A stretch of 35,057 nt of DNA. Source: Acidaminococcus fermentans (GTDB lineage Bacteria; Bacillota_C; Negativicutes; Acidaminococcales; Acidaminococcaceae). The notes under the pieces are model-generated. The model was not told the origin of the DNA. It searched no databases and was given only the letters and a program-made list of their open reading frames with translations. Positions 15,866-22,990 of the stretch are shown one piece after another. The stretch is taken from NCBI GenBank assembly GCA_004555735.1, contig SFHH01000003.1:1-35057 (forward strand), given 5' to 3'. Both the position numbers and the translations under genes were made by a program. Within the stretch, counting starts at the first letter, position 1. Each line of letters opens with the position of its first letter.

Positions 15866-15901
15866 AGGGACTGCCTCTTTTACAAGGCAGTCCCTTTTTT
15901 T
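15866..15901 (+). terminator. Terminator of the glycosyltransferase gene, overlapping the end of ogt
   Basis: A 10-bp stem (AGGGACTGCC, 15866-15875, with 15886-15895) is followed by T7. The ogt stop codon (15882-15880, minus) lies in the loop, so one arm of the hairpin is also ogt coding sequence. There is no U-run on the minus strand. Confidence 0.85.
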
Positions 15902-16437
15902 GGTATAGTGAAGCCGGAGGCTTCCAGATCGATGCCTTCATGTTCCAGCAGCCACACCTTCCGGGGCATGCCGCCTCCGTATCCAGTCAGGCTTCCGCTG
16001 GATCCCACCACCCGGTGGCAGGGAATGATCAGGCTGATGGGATTGTGGCCCACGGCTCCCCCTACCGCTTGGGCCGACATCTGTTTCTTCCCCATCTTTC
16101 CAGCCATCTGCCGGGCGATGGCCCCATAGGTCAGGGTCTTTCCGTAAGGGATGGTCAGCATGATCCGTCCCACCTGCTGCCGGAAATCACTGCCGGACAG
16201 TTCAAGAGGAGGGGTGAAACCAGGATCTTTCCCCTGGAAATACAAATCCAGCCAGTGGCGAGTCTCCTGGAATACAGGGAGATCCGGCTCTCTCCGGGCA
16301 CCATCCAGTTCCTGCTCCCCAGGCTCATATCTTTCCCCCTGGAACCACAGCCCATAGAGAGCCTCTCCATAGCTGGTCATGATCATGTCTCCCAGAGGCG
16401 TCGCCACCCGATCCATGTACAATACTTTTTCGTCCAT
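15880..16437 (-). CDS. ogt: Methylated-DNA--protein-cysteine S-methyltransferase
   Basis: A 185-residue suicidal DNA-repair protein that takes the alkyl group from O6-alkylguanine onto its own Cys. The acceptor motif is IIPCHRVVGSSGSLTGYGGG, and the DNA-binding part before it (FRQQVGRIMLTIPYGKTLTYGAIA) is typical. The N-terminal ribonuclease-like domain is present, and no AraC-type domain is fused, so it is an Ogt-type rather than an Ada-type protein. AGGAGGGG lies 5 nt before ATG 16437; the longer open frame to 16551 runs through hairpins and the promoter and is not coding. The gene stands alone with a -10 TATAAT at 16467-16462. Confidence 0.92.
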   Translation of the reverse strand: MDEKVLYMDRVATPLGDMIMTSYGEALYGLWFQGERYEPGEQELDGARREPDLPVFQETRHWLDLYFQGKDPGFTPPLELSGSDFRQQVGRIMLTIPYGKTLTYGAIARQMAGKMGKKQMSAQAVGGAVGHNPISLIIPCHRVVGSSGSLTGYGGGMPRKVWLLEHEGIDLEASGFTIPKKGTAL

Positions 16438-16461
16438 GTTTTCCCCTCCTTTTCTGCCTAT

Positions 16462-16467
16462 ATTATA
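16462..16467 (-). promoter_or_regulatory. Extended -10 of ogt
   Basis: On the minus strand TGG-TATAAT directly follows the T5 tail of the upstream hairpin, so the -35 region of ogt lies inside a terminator stem-loop. Confidence 0.5.
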
Positions 16468-16470
16468 CCA

Positions 16471-16502
16471 AAAAGGGCTGTTGCATAGGTAACAGCCCTT
16501 TT
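16471..16502 (-). terminator. Terminator hairpin downstream of the ilvBN-DUF815 operon
   Basis: A 12-bp stem AAAAGGGCTGTT/AACAGCCCTTTT with an 8-nt loop reads into T5 on the minus strand. It stops transcription from the operon before ogt. Confidence 0.75.
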
Positions 16503-16506
16503 CGGA

Positions 16507-16525
16507 GGTCTCGAGACTCGAGACC
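16507..16525. repeat. Short palindrome with GGTC...GACC ends between two hairpins
   Basis: GGTCTCGAG-a-CTCGAGACC has 9-bp arms around one base. It is flanked by the terminator hairpin on one side and a GGGGTGT-starting hairpin on the other. The 34163-34317 element has the same arrangement and the same GACCGGGGTGT junction. Confidence 0.5.
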
Positions 16526-16526
16526 G

Positions 16527-16553
16527 GGGTGTTGCACATAACGTGCAACACCC
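16527..16553. other. Stem-loop just after the DUF815 stop codon
   Basis: An 11-bp perfect stem GGGTGTTGCAC/GTGCAACACCC with a 5-nt loop. It has no T-tail on either strand, so it is more likely an mRNA 3' end stabiliser than a terminator. The GTTGCAC arm recurs in the hairpin at 27297-27343. Confidence 0.55.
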
Positions 16554-16557
16554 ACTC

Positions 16558-17820
16558 TCAATGATTCCCCAGATACCACTGGACGAACTGTTTGGCGATC
16601 CGGCCGTTCCGACCGGAATGTTCCATTTCCCAGCGCACGCCCTGGATCCGCAGTTCTTCCGGGGACAGCTTGATACCTTCTTTCTGGAGCTCGTGGTCGA
16701 TGATGGCCAGATATTCCTGCTGGGTGGGAGCTCCGAAATGGAGGATCAGTCCGAATCGGTCGGACAGGGATATGGATTCATTGGTAGCATCCTCCCGGTA
16801 CACTTCCGCTTCCAGCTCGTCACTCCGATCCGCCCAGGTTTCCTTCAGCAGATGGCGCCGGTTACTGGTGGCGCACAGCATCACATTGTCCGGCTGAGGA
16901 GCAGCCCCACCGTCAATAGCAGATTTCAGGTATTTGTATTCTTTTTCATTTTCATCAAAGGACAGATCATCGAAAAAAAATAAGAACCGGTGGCTGCGGA
17001 TCTTTCCCGCCCGTTCCATGGCAGCCGCCAACAGATGGAGCTGATCCCGTTTGATCTGGACCAGCCGCAGTCCCTGGGCGCTGAACAGAGGGATCAGTGC
17101 CTTGATAGAAGTGGATTTCCCTGTGCCCCGGCTGCCCGTCGCAAGGACATTGTTGCATCCCCGTCCGGCCATGAACTGCCGGGTATTGGCCAGGAGCTTT
17201 TCTTTCTGTTCTGCATATCCCAAGATATCTTCCCATGCGTAATGAGGGAAATCGGTGATTCCCTGGAAGCGCCCCTTGGCATCCAGGCAGAAAGCTTCGT
17301 ACCGGGCCATTTTTCCCCGCCCATACCGTTTATAATGCTGGAGTAGGATCCCGGCCTGCTGGGCGGCTTCTGGGGTCTCCAGCAGCTGACGGGCCAGCTG
17401 GTTTTCCAGGCTCTCCTGGGAGGCCGGACAGATTGAGGCATAATGATCATAGAACCCGTCCCCCAGCACATCGCTGCCAGTAAGGGTCAGGAAGGAGCGC
17501 AGTCTTTCCATATCCCGCGTCAGGGCCGCCAGCAGTCCGCTCCCCGTATCCCCCTTGGATTCTACCATCTGACCCGCCAGGTTATTCCCTTCACTCAGGA
17601 GATGGAAGAAATACCCCTGCCACAAGTTCCCGGAAAGCCCCAGCTCTTCTGCCTGTTCCAGCAGAGCTTCCCGGGCCCGGGCCAGATATTTCTCCCGTTC
17701 CGGATGCTGCTGGGCCTTCCGCAGATTGATGATCACCGGATCCCGGTGCAGGGGCCGGAGCACTGTCAGCGTAGAAAAAAGCCGGAAATCAGCAACTGTT
17801 TCCGAAATCGTCTGTTTCAT
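16558..17820 (-). CDS. DUF815 family AAA+ ATPase in the ilvBN operon
   Basis: A 420-residue protein of the DUF815/COG2607 ATPase family, function unknown. The N-terminal 190 residues are helical with no known motif. The ATPase core follows: Walker A GSRGTGKST near residue 230, Walker B FLFFFDDLSFDE near 283, a sensor-1-like MLCATSNRRHL, and a C-terminal lid. The conserved DUF815 stretch NESISLSDRFGLILHFGAPTQ is present. No membrane helices. Its ATG overlaps the ilvN stop by 4 nt, so it is translationally coupled to acetolactate synthase and sits under the same T-box. Why an AAA+ protein belongs to this operon is unclear; a link to AHAS is only positional. Confidence 0.88.
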   Translation of the reverse strand: MKQTISETVADFRLFSTLTVLRPLHRDPVIINLRKAQQHPEREKYLARAREALLEQAEELGLSGNLWQGYFFHLLSEGNNLAGQMVESKGDTGSGLLAALTRDMERLRSFLTLTGSDVLGDGFYDHYASICPASQESLENQLARQLLETPEAAQQAGILLQHYKRYGRGKMARYEAFCLDAKGRFQGITDFPHYAWEDILGYAEQKEKLLANTRQFMAGRGCNNVLATGSRGTGKSTSIKALIPLFSAQGLRLVQIKRDQLHLLAAAMERAGKIRSHRFLFFFDDLSFDENEKEYKYLKSAIDGGAAPQPDNVMLCATSNRRHLLKETWADRSDELEAEVYREDATNESISLSDRFGLILHFGAPTQQEYLAIIDHELQKEGIKLSPEELRIQGVRWEMEHSGRNGRIAKQFVQWYLGNH

Positions 17821-18356
17821 GGCTGTCCTCCTTCCGTTCCCTGGGGCACCAGCAGACTGTCCTTGACGGTCTGGGGACCTCGTCCCAAGGCGATTTGACC
17901 GGTGGTTGCGATTTCCAAGACGGTATAGTTCTGGAGCATCTGCCGCAGGGCCTGGATATGGTCCTGCCGCCCGGTCAGGCGGAGGATCAGGGAATCCGGG
18001 TACACATCTACGATCTTGGCATGGAACAATCCGGCGATATTGGTCAGTTCTTCCCGGATCTGGGGCGTGGGCGCACTGACCTTGATCATGGTCAGCTCGT
18101 AGCTGACAAAAGGTGCATCATCCAGGTTCACCACCTTGATCACATCGATCAGATGGCTCAGCTGATGGATGGCCTGATCCAGCTGGAACCGGCTTTCCAC
18201 TCCCACCACCAGATTGATCCGGCTGATTTCCGGAATTTCCGTATAGCCTACGTTCAGGCATTCGATATTGATGTTCCGGCGGGCAATGAGCCCCGCCACA
18301 TGGGATAGGACACCCGGCCGGTTATTGACCAGGAGTGCTATATGCTGCCATTTCAT
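17817..18356 (-). CDS. ilvN: Acetolactate synthase small (regulatory) subunit, copy 1
   Basis: A 179-residue regulatory subunit of acetohydroxyacid synthase. The N-terminal ACT domain (HIALLVNNRPGVLSHVAGLIARRNINIECLNVG) carries the valine-binding fold. The second half matches the C-terminal ACT-like domain (AKIVDVYPDSLILRLTGRQDHI). It binds the large subunit, raises its activity and usually gives feedback inhibition by a branched-chain amino acid. AAGGAG lies 7 nt before the ATG. It follows ilvB1 with a 45-bp gap and overlaps the DUF815 gene by ATGA. Compared with copy 2 (167 residues) it has an extra C-terminal tail (VPQGTEGGQP). Confidence 0.92.
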   Translation of the reverse strand: MKWQHIALLVNNRPGVLSHVAGLIARRNINIECLNVGYTEIPEISRINLVVGVESRFQLDQAIHQLSHLIDVIKVVNLDDAPFVSYELTMIKVSAPTPQIREELTNIAGLFHAKIVDVYPDSLILRLTGRQDHIQALRQMLQNYTVLEIATTGQIALGRGPQTVKDSLLVPQGTEGGQP

Positions 18357-18401
18357 GATTTTTCTCCTTTATGCTTGGTCTGTACTTCCGCTGCTTCGCC
18401 T

Positions 18402-20096
18402 TCAATCCTCTCGTCCCAGGATCATCTGGTCCAGTCCCTTGCTCCCCGGCACCACCGGGTAGACCCGTTCATCTTCCGGGATGGTGATTTCCAAAAGGGC
18501 AGAATCCTCTGTACCGAACAGGAAATCCAGCCCTTCTCCCAGTTCTTCTGGACAGGAAATGCTCCGGGATGGAATGCCCATGGCTTCCGCGATTTTTGCC
18601 ATAGAAGGTTTCCGGATCAGTTTCGTTTGGGAATACCGCCCACCCCGGAACAAACCCTGGAGCTGGCGCACCATGCCCAGCTGGCCGTTTTTCAGGACGA
18701 TGGTCTTCACCTGGATGCCATAGGTAGGCAGGGTCGTGAATTCCTGACAGTTCATCAGGATGCTTCCGTCCCCGGTGATCAGCAGAACCGTTTTATCCGG
18801 TTCTCCCACTTTGGCCCCCAGGGCAGCCGGCAGACCGAAGCCCATGGTCCCCAGCCCTCCAGAAGTGATGAAATGCCGGGCTTCCAACGTGGGGAAGAAT
18901 TGGGCTGCCCACATCTGGTGCTGGCCCACATCAGTGACCACGATGGTATCCCGGGGAGCCCGGGCTGCCGCTTTTTTCAAGGCGGTTTCCGGAGAGATCC
19001 CGCCAGCGCAGGCATGAGCAACACAAGGGACTTCCGCTTTCATAGCTTCCGCCTGTTCCCGCCAGGGAGCTACCTGTTCCCGGAAATCTTCTGCCAAGGG
19101 ATCCACCAGCTGGCTGAACAGAGGCAGGGATTCCCGTAAATCTCCAGGCACAGCCACCTGGACCGGGATAATCTTATTGATTTCCCCCGGTTCCACATTG
19201 AAATGGACGATCCGGGCTGCTGGAGCAAACAGACTGGCTTTGGCTGTGGAGCGTTCGTCGAACCGGACCCCGAAGGCCAGCAGCAGATCACATCCGGACA
19301 CAGCCATATTGGCCGCATAGCTGCCGTGCATCCCCAGCATACCCAGATGCTGGTCCAAGGTATCCGGCACGGCCCCTTTCCCCATCAGGGTGGTGACCAC
19401 CGGGATCCCGGTCTTTTCTGCCAGATAGGTCAGCACCCGTCCGGTATCCGAGAGAATCACCCCGCCTCCAGCCATGATCACCGGCCGGCGGGCCCGGCGC
19501 AGAGCTTCTGCTGCCCGCTGCACATCGGCCTGGCGGGGATGCTGGCTGCCCTGGTAGCCCAGCAGATGGACTTCTTTAGGATACTGGAAGTCCAGTTTGG
19601 CATCGAACACATCGGTCACGATGTCGATGAGTACCGGACCCGGCCGTCCGGTCCGGGCAATGTAAAAAGCCTCCTTCAGCACCTGGGGCAAGTTTTCTGC
19701 CTTCCGGACCAAATAGTTGTACTTGGTGATGGGGGTGGTGATCCCGGCGGTGTCCGCTTCCTGGAAGGCATCCTGCCCGATCAGGGAGGTGGCCACCTGG
19801 CCGCTGATGATCACCAGGGGGATGGAATCCATATTGGCGGTGGCAATGCCCGTCACCATGTTGCAGACCCCGGGGCCGCTGGTAGCAATACAGACCCCCA
19901 CTTTCCCCGTAGCCCGAGCATAGCCGTCCGCTGCATGAATGGCCCCCTGTTCATGGCCGGTGAGGATATGGGGGAAGCCGGTTTTGTAAATGGCATCATA
20001 CAGGCCCAAGACGGCTCCGCCGGGGTATCCAAAGACCACCGGGACCTGTTCTTCTTTTAAACTTGCAAGGATGGCTTCTGCGCCGGTCATTTCCAT
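18402..20096 (-). CDS. ilvB: Acetolactate synthase large subunit, copy 1 (Trp-to-Leu at the substrate-specificity site)
   Basis: A 564-residue ThDP enzyme that condenses two pyruvates, or pyruvate with 2-ketobutyrate, in Val/Leu/Ile synthesis. All three ThDP-fold domains are present. The catalytic Glu lies in LTGHEQGAIHAADGYARATGK, and the ThDP-Mg motif is GDGSILMNCQEFTTLPTYGI. The segment that is normally GMVxQWQxxFY reads GMVRQLQGLFR: the conserved Trp is Leu479 (codon 18662-18660) and the Tyr is Arg484. In studied enzymes that Trp governs the preference for 2-ketobutyrate and the binding of sulfonylurea/imidazolinone herbicides. AGGAGG lies 6 nt before ATG 20096. Controlled by its own T-box; first gene of ilvB-ilvN-DUF815. 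Confidence 0.93.
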   Translation of the reverse strand: MEMTGAEAILASLKEEQVPVVFGYPGGAVLGLYDAIYKTGFPHILTGHEQGAIHAADGYARATGKVGVCIATSGPGVCNMVTGIATANMDSIPLVIISGQVATSLIGQDAFQEADTAGITTPITKYNYLVRKAENLPQVLKEAFYIARTGRPGPVLIDIVTDVFDAKLDFQYPKEVHLLGYQGSQHPRQADVQRAAEALRRARRPVIMAGGGVILSDTGRVLTYLAEKTGIPVVTTLMGKGAVPDTLDQHLGMLGMHGSYAANMAVSGCDLLLAFGVRFDERSTAKASLFAPAARIVHFNVEPGEINKIIPVQVAVPGDLRESLPLFSQLVDPLAEDFREQVAPWREQAEAMKAEVPCVAHACAGGISPETALKKAAARAPRDTIVVTDVGQHQMWAAQFFPTLEARHFITSGGLGTMGFGLPAALGAKVGEPDKTVLLITGDGSILMNCQEFTTLPTYGIQVKTIVLKNGQLGMVRQLQGLFRGGRYSQTKLIRKPSMAKIAEAMGIPSRSISCPEELGEGLDFLFGTEDSALLEITIPEDERVYPVVPGSKGLDQMILGRED

Positions 20097-20121
20097 ACGG
20101 TTCCTCCTTTAACGATTCCTG

Positions 20122-20188
20122 TCCTTTTCAAATGGGCTCTGGTATCGAAGCCCTCATCCTTTTCAAATGGGTCCTGGTATCGTGACCC
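20122..20188 (-). repeat. Tandem duplicated hairpins in the ilvB leader between T-box terminator and start codon
   Basis: Two 26-bp direct copies (20122-20147 and 20157-20182, period 35) each end in a hairpin. In the plus-strand reading, GGGCT/AGCCC (20134-20153) and GGGTC/GACCC (20169-20188) enclose the nearly identical 10-nt loop CTGGTATCG(A/T). Two stem pairs have swapped compensatorily while the loop is kept. In the transcript each hairpin is followed by AUUUGAAAAGGA. The structure is not one I recognise. Confidence 0.6.
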
Positions 20189-20226
20189 GCGGTCTTTGGA
20201 AAGTTGATTTGACGGTGCCGCAGAAA

Positions 20227-20495
20227 TAAAAAATCCGTCCCTGAAAAGGGACGGAAAATCCGCGGTACCACCCTGATTCCCCGGGCATTGCTGCGCCGGG
20301 ACACTTTGCCACGTACAATCATACGCGCTTCCTATAACGGGGAATGCCGTCCAGACCTACTGCCAAAAGGTTCAGCCTGTCTCCTCCGGGACCAGTTTCC
20401 TCCTGCCCGGTCTGGCAGCTTCCACCGTCCGCTGCCTCTCTGCAAAACCCTTCAGAAGTACTCATTCCCATCCTGGGATTGGGGATTTAAAATTG
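20227..20495 (-). ncRNA. T-box riboswitch of the ilvB1-ilvN1-DUF815 operon
   Basis: On the minus strand the T-box AGGGTGGTACCGCG (20274-20261) is followed by the terminator TCCGTCCC/GGGACGGA with a T-run (20255-20227). Upstream lie the Stem I signs: GGGAATGAGTA (AGTA at 20462-20459) and an AGAGAG...GGTGGAAGC distal arm. Aligning the specifier loop with the ilvC leader (GAAA-NNN-N-TCCC, with TCCC pairing to GGGA at 20469-20466) makes CTG (20395-20393, Leu) the specifier. GTC (Val) two bases on is a less good alternative. Uncharged cognate tRNA would pair with UGGU-type T-box bases and prevent termination. Confidence 0.92.
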
Positions 20496-20507
20496 TGAAT
20501 TGGATTT

Positions 20508-20536
20508 ATTTTATCTTCCACATGGACGTATGTCAA
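20508..20536 (-). promoter_or_regulatory. Promoter of the ilvB1 T-box leader
   Basis: On the minus strand TTGACA (20536-20531), a 17-bp spacer and TAAAAT (20513-20508) form a near-consensus promoter. The start point would be near 20501. Confidence 0.75.
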
Positions 20537-20652
20537 CCGTTTTCACGAAGAAAGTTGCATTTCTCCTGTTTTTCACGATTTATTGTAATGTATTATACAG
20601 ATCCTTCACGGGAAGATGATCCATTTGGTGCGGGACGGCCAGTGTAAGACAA

Positions 20653-20661
20653 TGGTATAAT
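20653..20661 (+). promoter_or_regulatory. Extended -10 promoter of the two-component operon
   Basis: TG-G-TATAAT with no clear -35. It lies about 48 bp before the kinase start and diverges from the ilvB1 promoter. Confidence 0.5.
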
Positions 20662-20678
20662 AAGAGACGATATGAAAG

Positions 20679-20720
20679 AAAGGAGTATCCTGCTTCGCAA
20701 GGCAGGATGTGGACTCTATG
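20679..20720 (+). promoter_or_regulatory. Kinase ribosome site separated from the start codon by a hairpin
   Basis: AAAGGAG (20679-20685) is the only strong ribosome site, but the first usable starts are GTG 20709 and ATG 20718, too far for normal spacing. Between them ATCCTG (20687-20692) pairs with CAGGAT (20703-20708), extended by CTT/AAG around a CGC loop. If folded, this hairpin would bring ATG 20718 to about 10 nt from the ribosome site. Confidence 0.4.
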
Positions 20721-22199
20721 CGCTGGAAAGATCTGCCCATCCGGAAACGACTGCTGGCCGCCAACTACCTGATGATCCTGACGCCCGTCCTTTGTTTCAC
20801 CTTGCTCAGTCTGGGGATCTTCTGGATCTTTGGCCTGGAGAACCTGAACCGCAGCAGCATCATTTCCTTTATCTGGCCGGAAAGCGGCCCCACTCTGACC
20901 ATCCAGTTCGAACTGACCCGGCTCCGGGTCCGCTCGGACCATTTCAAGCCGGACAATCCCCACCCGCTGATGCGGGTCACCGAACATCTGGAAGACCAAG
21001 GTCTCCAAGTCCTTTTGGTCCGAAATGGCGTTCCTTTCCATGTAACTCCAGGCAGAGAAGCTGAAGCCATCCGCTCCGCCACTCTCCAGCAGGTGCCGGA
21101 AGGACAAGGGGGCATCAGCTGGGGCAGAAAGGGCCTGGCTTTCCATTACCGCTCCCTCCAGACAGGGGTGGAAGCCTGGGTAAAGGGGCCGGCCCCGCTG
21201 GTGGAAGGAGATGACCTGTTCACTCTCCATTCCAAAGAACTGTTCAAAGGCAGCTTCATCGGTGCTTTCCTCCTAGTGCTGCTGGCTGCCGCTCTGGCAG
21301 GTCTGACTCTCAGCCGGCTCATGGCCCGGCAGCTGCTGAAACCCCTGGGAAAACTGCGCCGGGTGGCTGCCCAGGTCAGCCGGGGGGATCTGGACACTCC
21401 CATCCAGGCGGACAGCCGGGATGAAATCGGGGACACCTTACGGGCTTTTGAAAAGAGCCGCCGGGAACTGTTCCGGGCCCGGCAAAAACGCGAGCAGGAT
21501 GAACGGAGCCGGAAGGAAATGCTGGCCGGGATCGCCCATGACCTGGCCACGCCCTTGACCAAGATCCAGGGCTATGCCTCCGGAATCCAGGACGGCATTG
21601 CAGATACCCCGGAAAAACGGCAGCGCTATCTCCAAAAGATCCTGGAAACCACGGAAAACATGGCCCAGCTGAACCAGACCCTCTTTCTCTTTTCCAAGCT
21701 GGACCTGGACCAGATCCCCTTCCACTGGGAAACCGTGGATCTTTGTTCCTATATGAAGGATTACGTAGAAGGGCAGCGGGATCACTGGGAACAGAACGGG
21801 CTCCAGCTGACCTTTTCCACCGCCCTGGCCGCTGCCCCTATCCGGATGGACCGGGATCAGTTTGCCCGGGTGCTGGACAACCTGGTGAGCAACAGCTGGA
21901 AATACAAAACGGGAAAAGCCGGTACCCTGGCTATTGTCCTGGAATCCCAAGGGAAGAAGCAGGTCCGGCTGGAACTAACGGACGACGGTCCCGGCGTGGC
22001 TCCGGAGCAGCTGGAACGGATCTTCGAAAGCTTCTACCGGACGGACCGGGCCCGGAGCCATGTAGCTGCCGGCAGCGGCCTGGGACTGGCCGTGGTCCGA
22101 AAAATCGTGGAAACCATGAAAGGAAGGATTTGGGCCGAGGCCAACAAGCCCCGGGGCCTTAAAATCCACATGGAATTTTCTTTGGAGGAATCAATCTAA
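20709..22199 (+). CDS. Membrane sensor histidine kinase
   Basis: A 496-residue kinase (493 if it starts at ATG 20718). TM1 spans about 17-43, an extracytoplasmic sensor region about 44-175, and TM2 179-203 (FIGAFLLVLLAAALAGLTLSRL). A HAMP linker follows (LLKPLGKLRRVAAQVSRGDL). The HisKA phospho-acceptor is H277 in AGIAHDLATPLTKIQGYA. The ATPase domain shows the N box (DNLVSNSWKY), G1 box (DDGPGV) and G2 box (GSGLGLAVV). It should autophosphorylate on a signal outside the cytoplasmic membrane and pass phosphate to the response regulator encoded next, with which it overlaps by 1 nt (TAATG). The sensor region matches no domain I recognise, so the signal is unknown. For the start codon see the hairpin entry. 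Confidence 0.92.
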   Translation: MDSMRWKDLPIRKRLLAANYLMILTPVLCFTLLSLGIFWIFGLENLNRSSIISFIWPESGPTLTIQFELTRLRVRSDHFKPDNPHPLMRVTEHLEDQGLQVLLVRNGVPFHVTPGREAEAIRSATLQQVPEGQGGISWGRKGLAFHYRSLQTGVEAWVKGPAPLVEGDDLFTLHSKELFKGSFIGAFLLVLLAAALAGLTLSRLMARQLLKPLGKLRRVAAQVSRGDLDTPIQADSRDEIGDTLRAFEKSRRELFRARQKREQDERSRKEMLAGIAHDLATPLTKIQGYASGIQDGIADTPEKRQRYLQKILETTENMAQLNQTLFLFSKLDLDQIPFHWETVDLCSYMKDYVEGQRDHWEQNGLQLTFSTALAAAPIRMDRDQFARVLDNLVSNSWKYKTGKAGTLAIVLESQGKKQVRLELTDDGPGVAPEQLERIFESFYRTDRARSHVAAGSGLGLAVVRKIVETMKGRIWAEANKPRGLKIHMEFSLEESI

Positions 22200-22882
22200 T
22201 GCAAAAGATCTTGATAGTGGAAGATGACCGGGATATCGCAGAACTGGAACGGGATTATCTGGAAGCCAACGGCTTTGCCGTGGAAATCGCCGGAGACGGC
22301 CTGACAGGAGAAAAGGCCGCTCTGGATGAAAAAGTGGATCTGTTGCTCCTGGACATCATGCTCCCAGGGCAGGACGGATTCCAGGTCTGCCGGAGGATCC
22401 GGGAAAAGCGCAATATCCCCATCCTGCTGGTATCCGCCCGGCAGGAGGATGTGGACAAGATCCGGGGTCTGGGCCTGGGGGCGGATGACTACATCGTCAA
22501 GCCCTTCAGCCCCGGAGAGCTGGTAGCCCGGGTCAAATCCCATCTCAGCCGATATCAGCAGCTGACCGGACAAGAAACAGGGCGGCAGCTGCTCCAGCGA
22601 GGAGACCTGTCCATCGATCGGGAGGGACACCGAGTCTATCTCAAGGGAAAAGAAGTCCCCATGCCCAACAAGGAGTTCTCTCTGCTGCTGTTCCTGGCCG
22701 AAAATCCCGGTGTCGTATTCAGCAAGGAAACTTTGTTCGAACGGATCTGGGGAGAAGATTCTCTGGGAGACACGGCCACGGTATCCGTCCATGTGAACCG
22801 GATCCGGGAAAAAATCGAGGCCACGGCCAAACCGGAATACATCGAAACGGTGTGGGGCGTAGGCTATCGGTTCAGGAAATAG
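22199..22882 (+). CDS. OmpR/PhoB-family response regulator
   Basis: A 227-residue two-domain regulator. The receiver (1-118) has the acidic pair in IVEDDRD, phospho-acceptor D52 in LLLLDIMLPG, the Ser of LLVSARQ and Lys of YIVKPFSPGEL. The winged-helix output domain (about 130-227) ends with VSVHVNRIREKIE and YIETVWGVGYRFRK, typical of the OmpR family. Its ATG overlaps the kinase TAA by 1 nt, so the two are made together. Target genes are not evident; placement between two ilv operons may be chance. After its stop the next 70 bp hold no obvious terminator before the ilvC promoter. Confidence 0.95.
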   Translation: MQKILIVEDDRDIAELERDYLEANGFAVEIAGDGLTGEKAALDEKVDLLLLDIMLPGQDGFQVCRRIREKRNIPILLVSARQEDVDKIRGLGLGADDYIVKPFSPGELVARVKSHLSRYQQLTGQETGRQLLQRGDLSIDREGHRVYLKGKEVPMPNKEFSLLLFLAENPGVVFSKETLFERIWGEDSLGDTATVSVHVNRIREKIEATAKPEYIETVWGVGYRFRK

Positions 22883-22955
22883 GTCATACTGACTATTTCA
22901 ATCGTTACATTTTTTGTTATGCATATGCTATTTTGAAACTTTTTTAAAATTCTTG

Positions 22956-22984
22956 TTGACAACTGTTCACGTACAATGTATACT
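22956..22984 (+). promoter_or_regulatory. Promoter of the ilvC T-box leader
   Basis: A consensus TTGACA (22956-22961), a 17-bp spacer and TATACT (22979-22984). Transcription should start near 22991, at ATCCTTTTCAAA. Confidence 0.85.
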
Positions 22985-22990
22985 GACACC

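Noticed and set aside
16438..16551. N-terminal extension of ogt
   Set aside because: It runs through the promoter and three stem-loops and has no ribosome site, whereas AGGAGGGG precedes ATG 16437.
10435..16554. CRISPR array or other regularly spaced repeats
   Set aside because: The only regular repeats are the coding YadA head repeats and isolated hairpins; no spacer-repeat pattern is present.
20128..20322. Small minus-strand ORF in the ilvB1 leader as a leader peptide
   Set aside because: It spans the T-box and terminator, is not rich in Ile, Val or Leu codons, and has no suitable ribosome site. T-box control explains the region.
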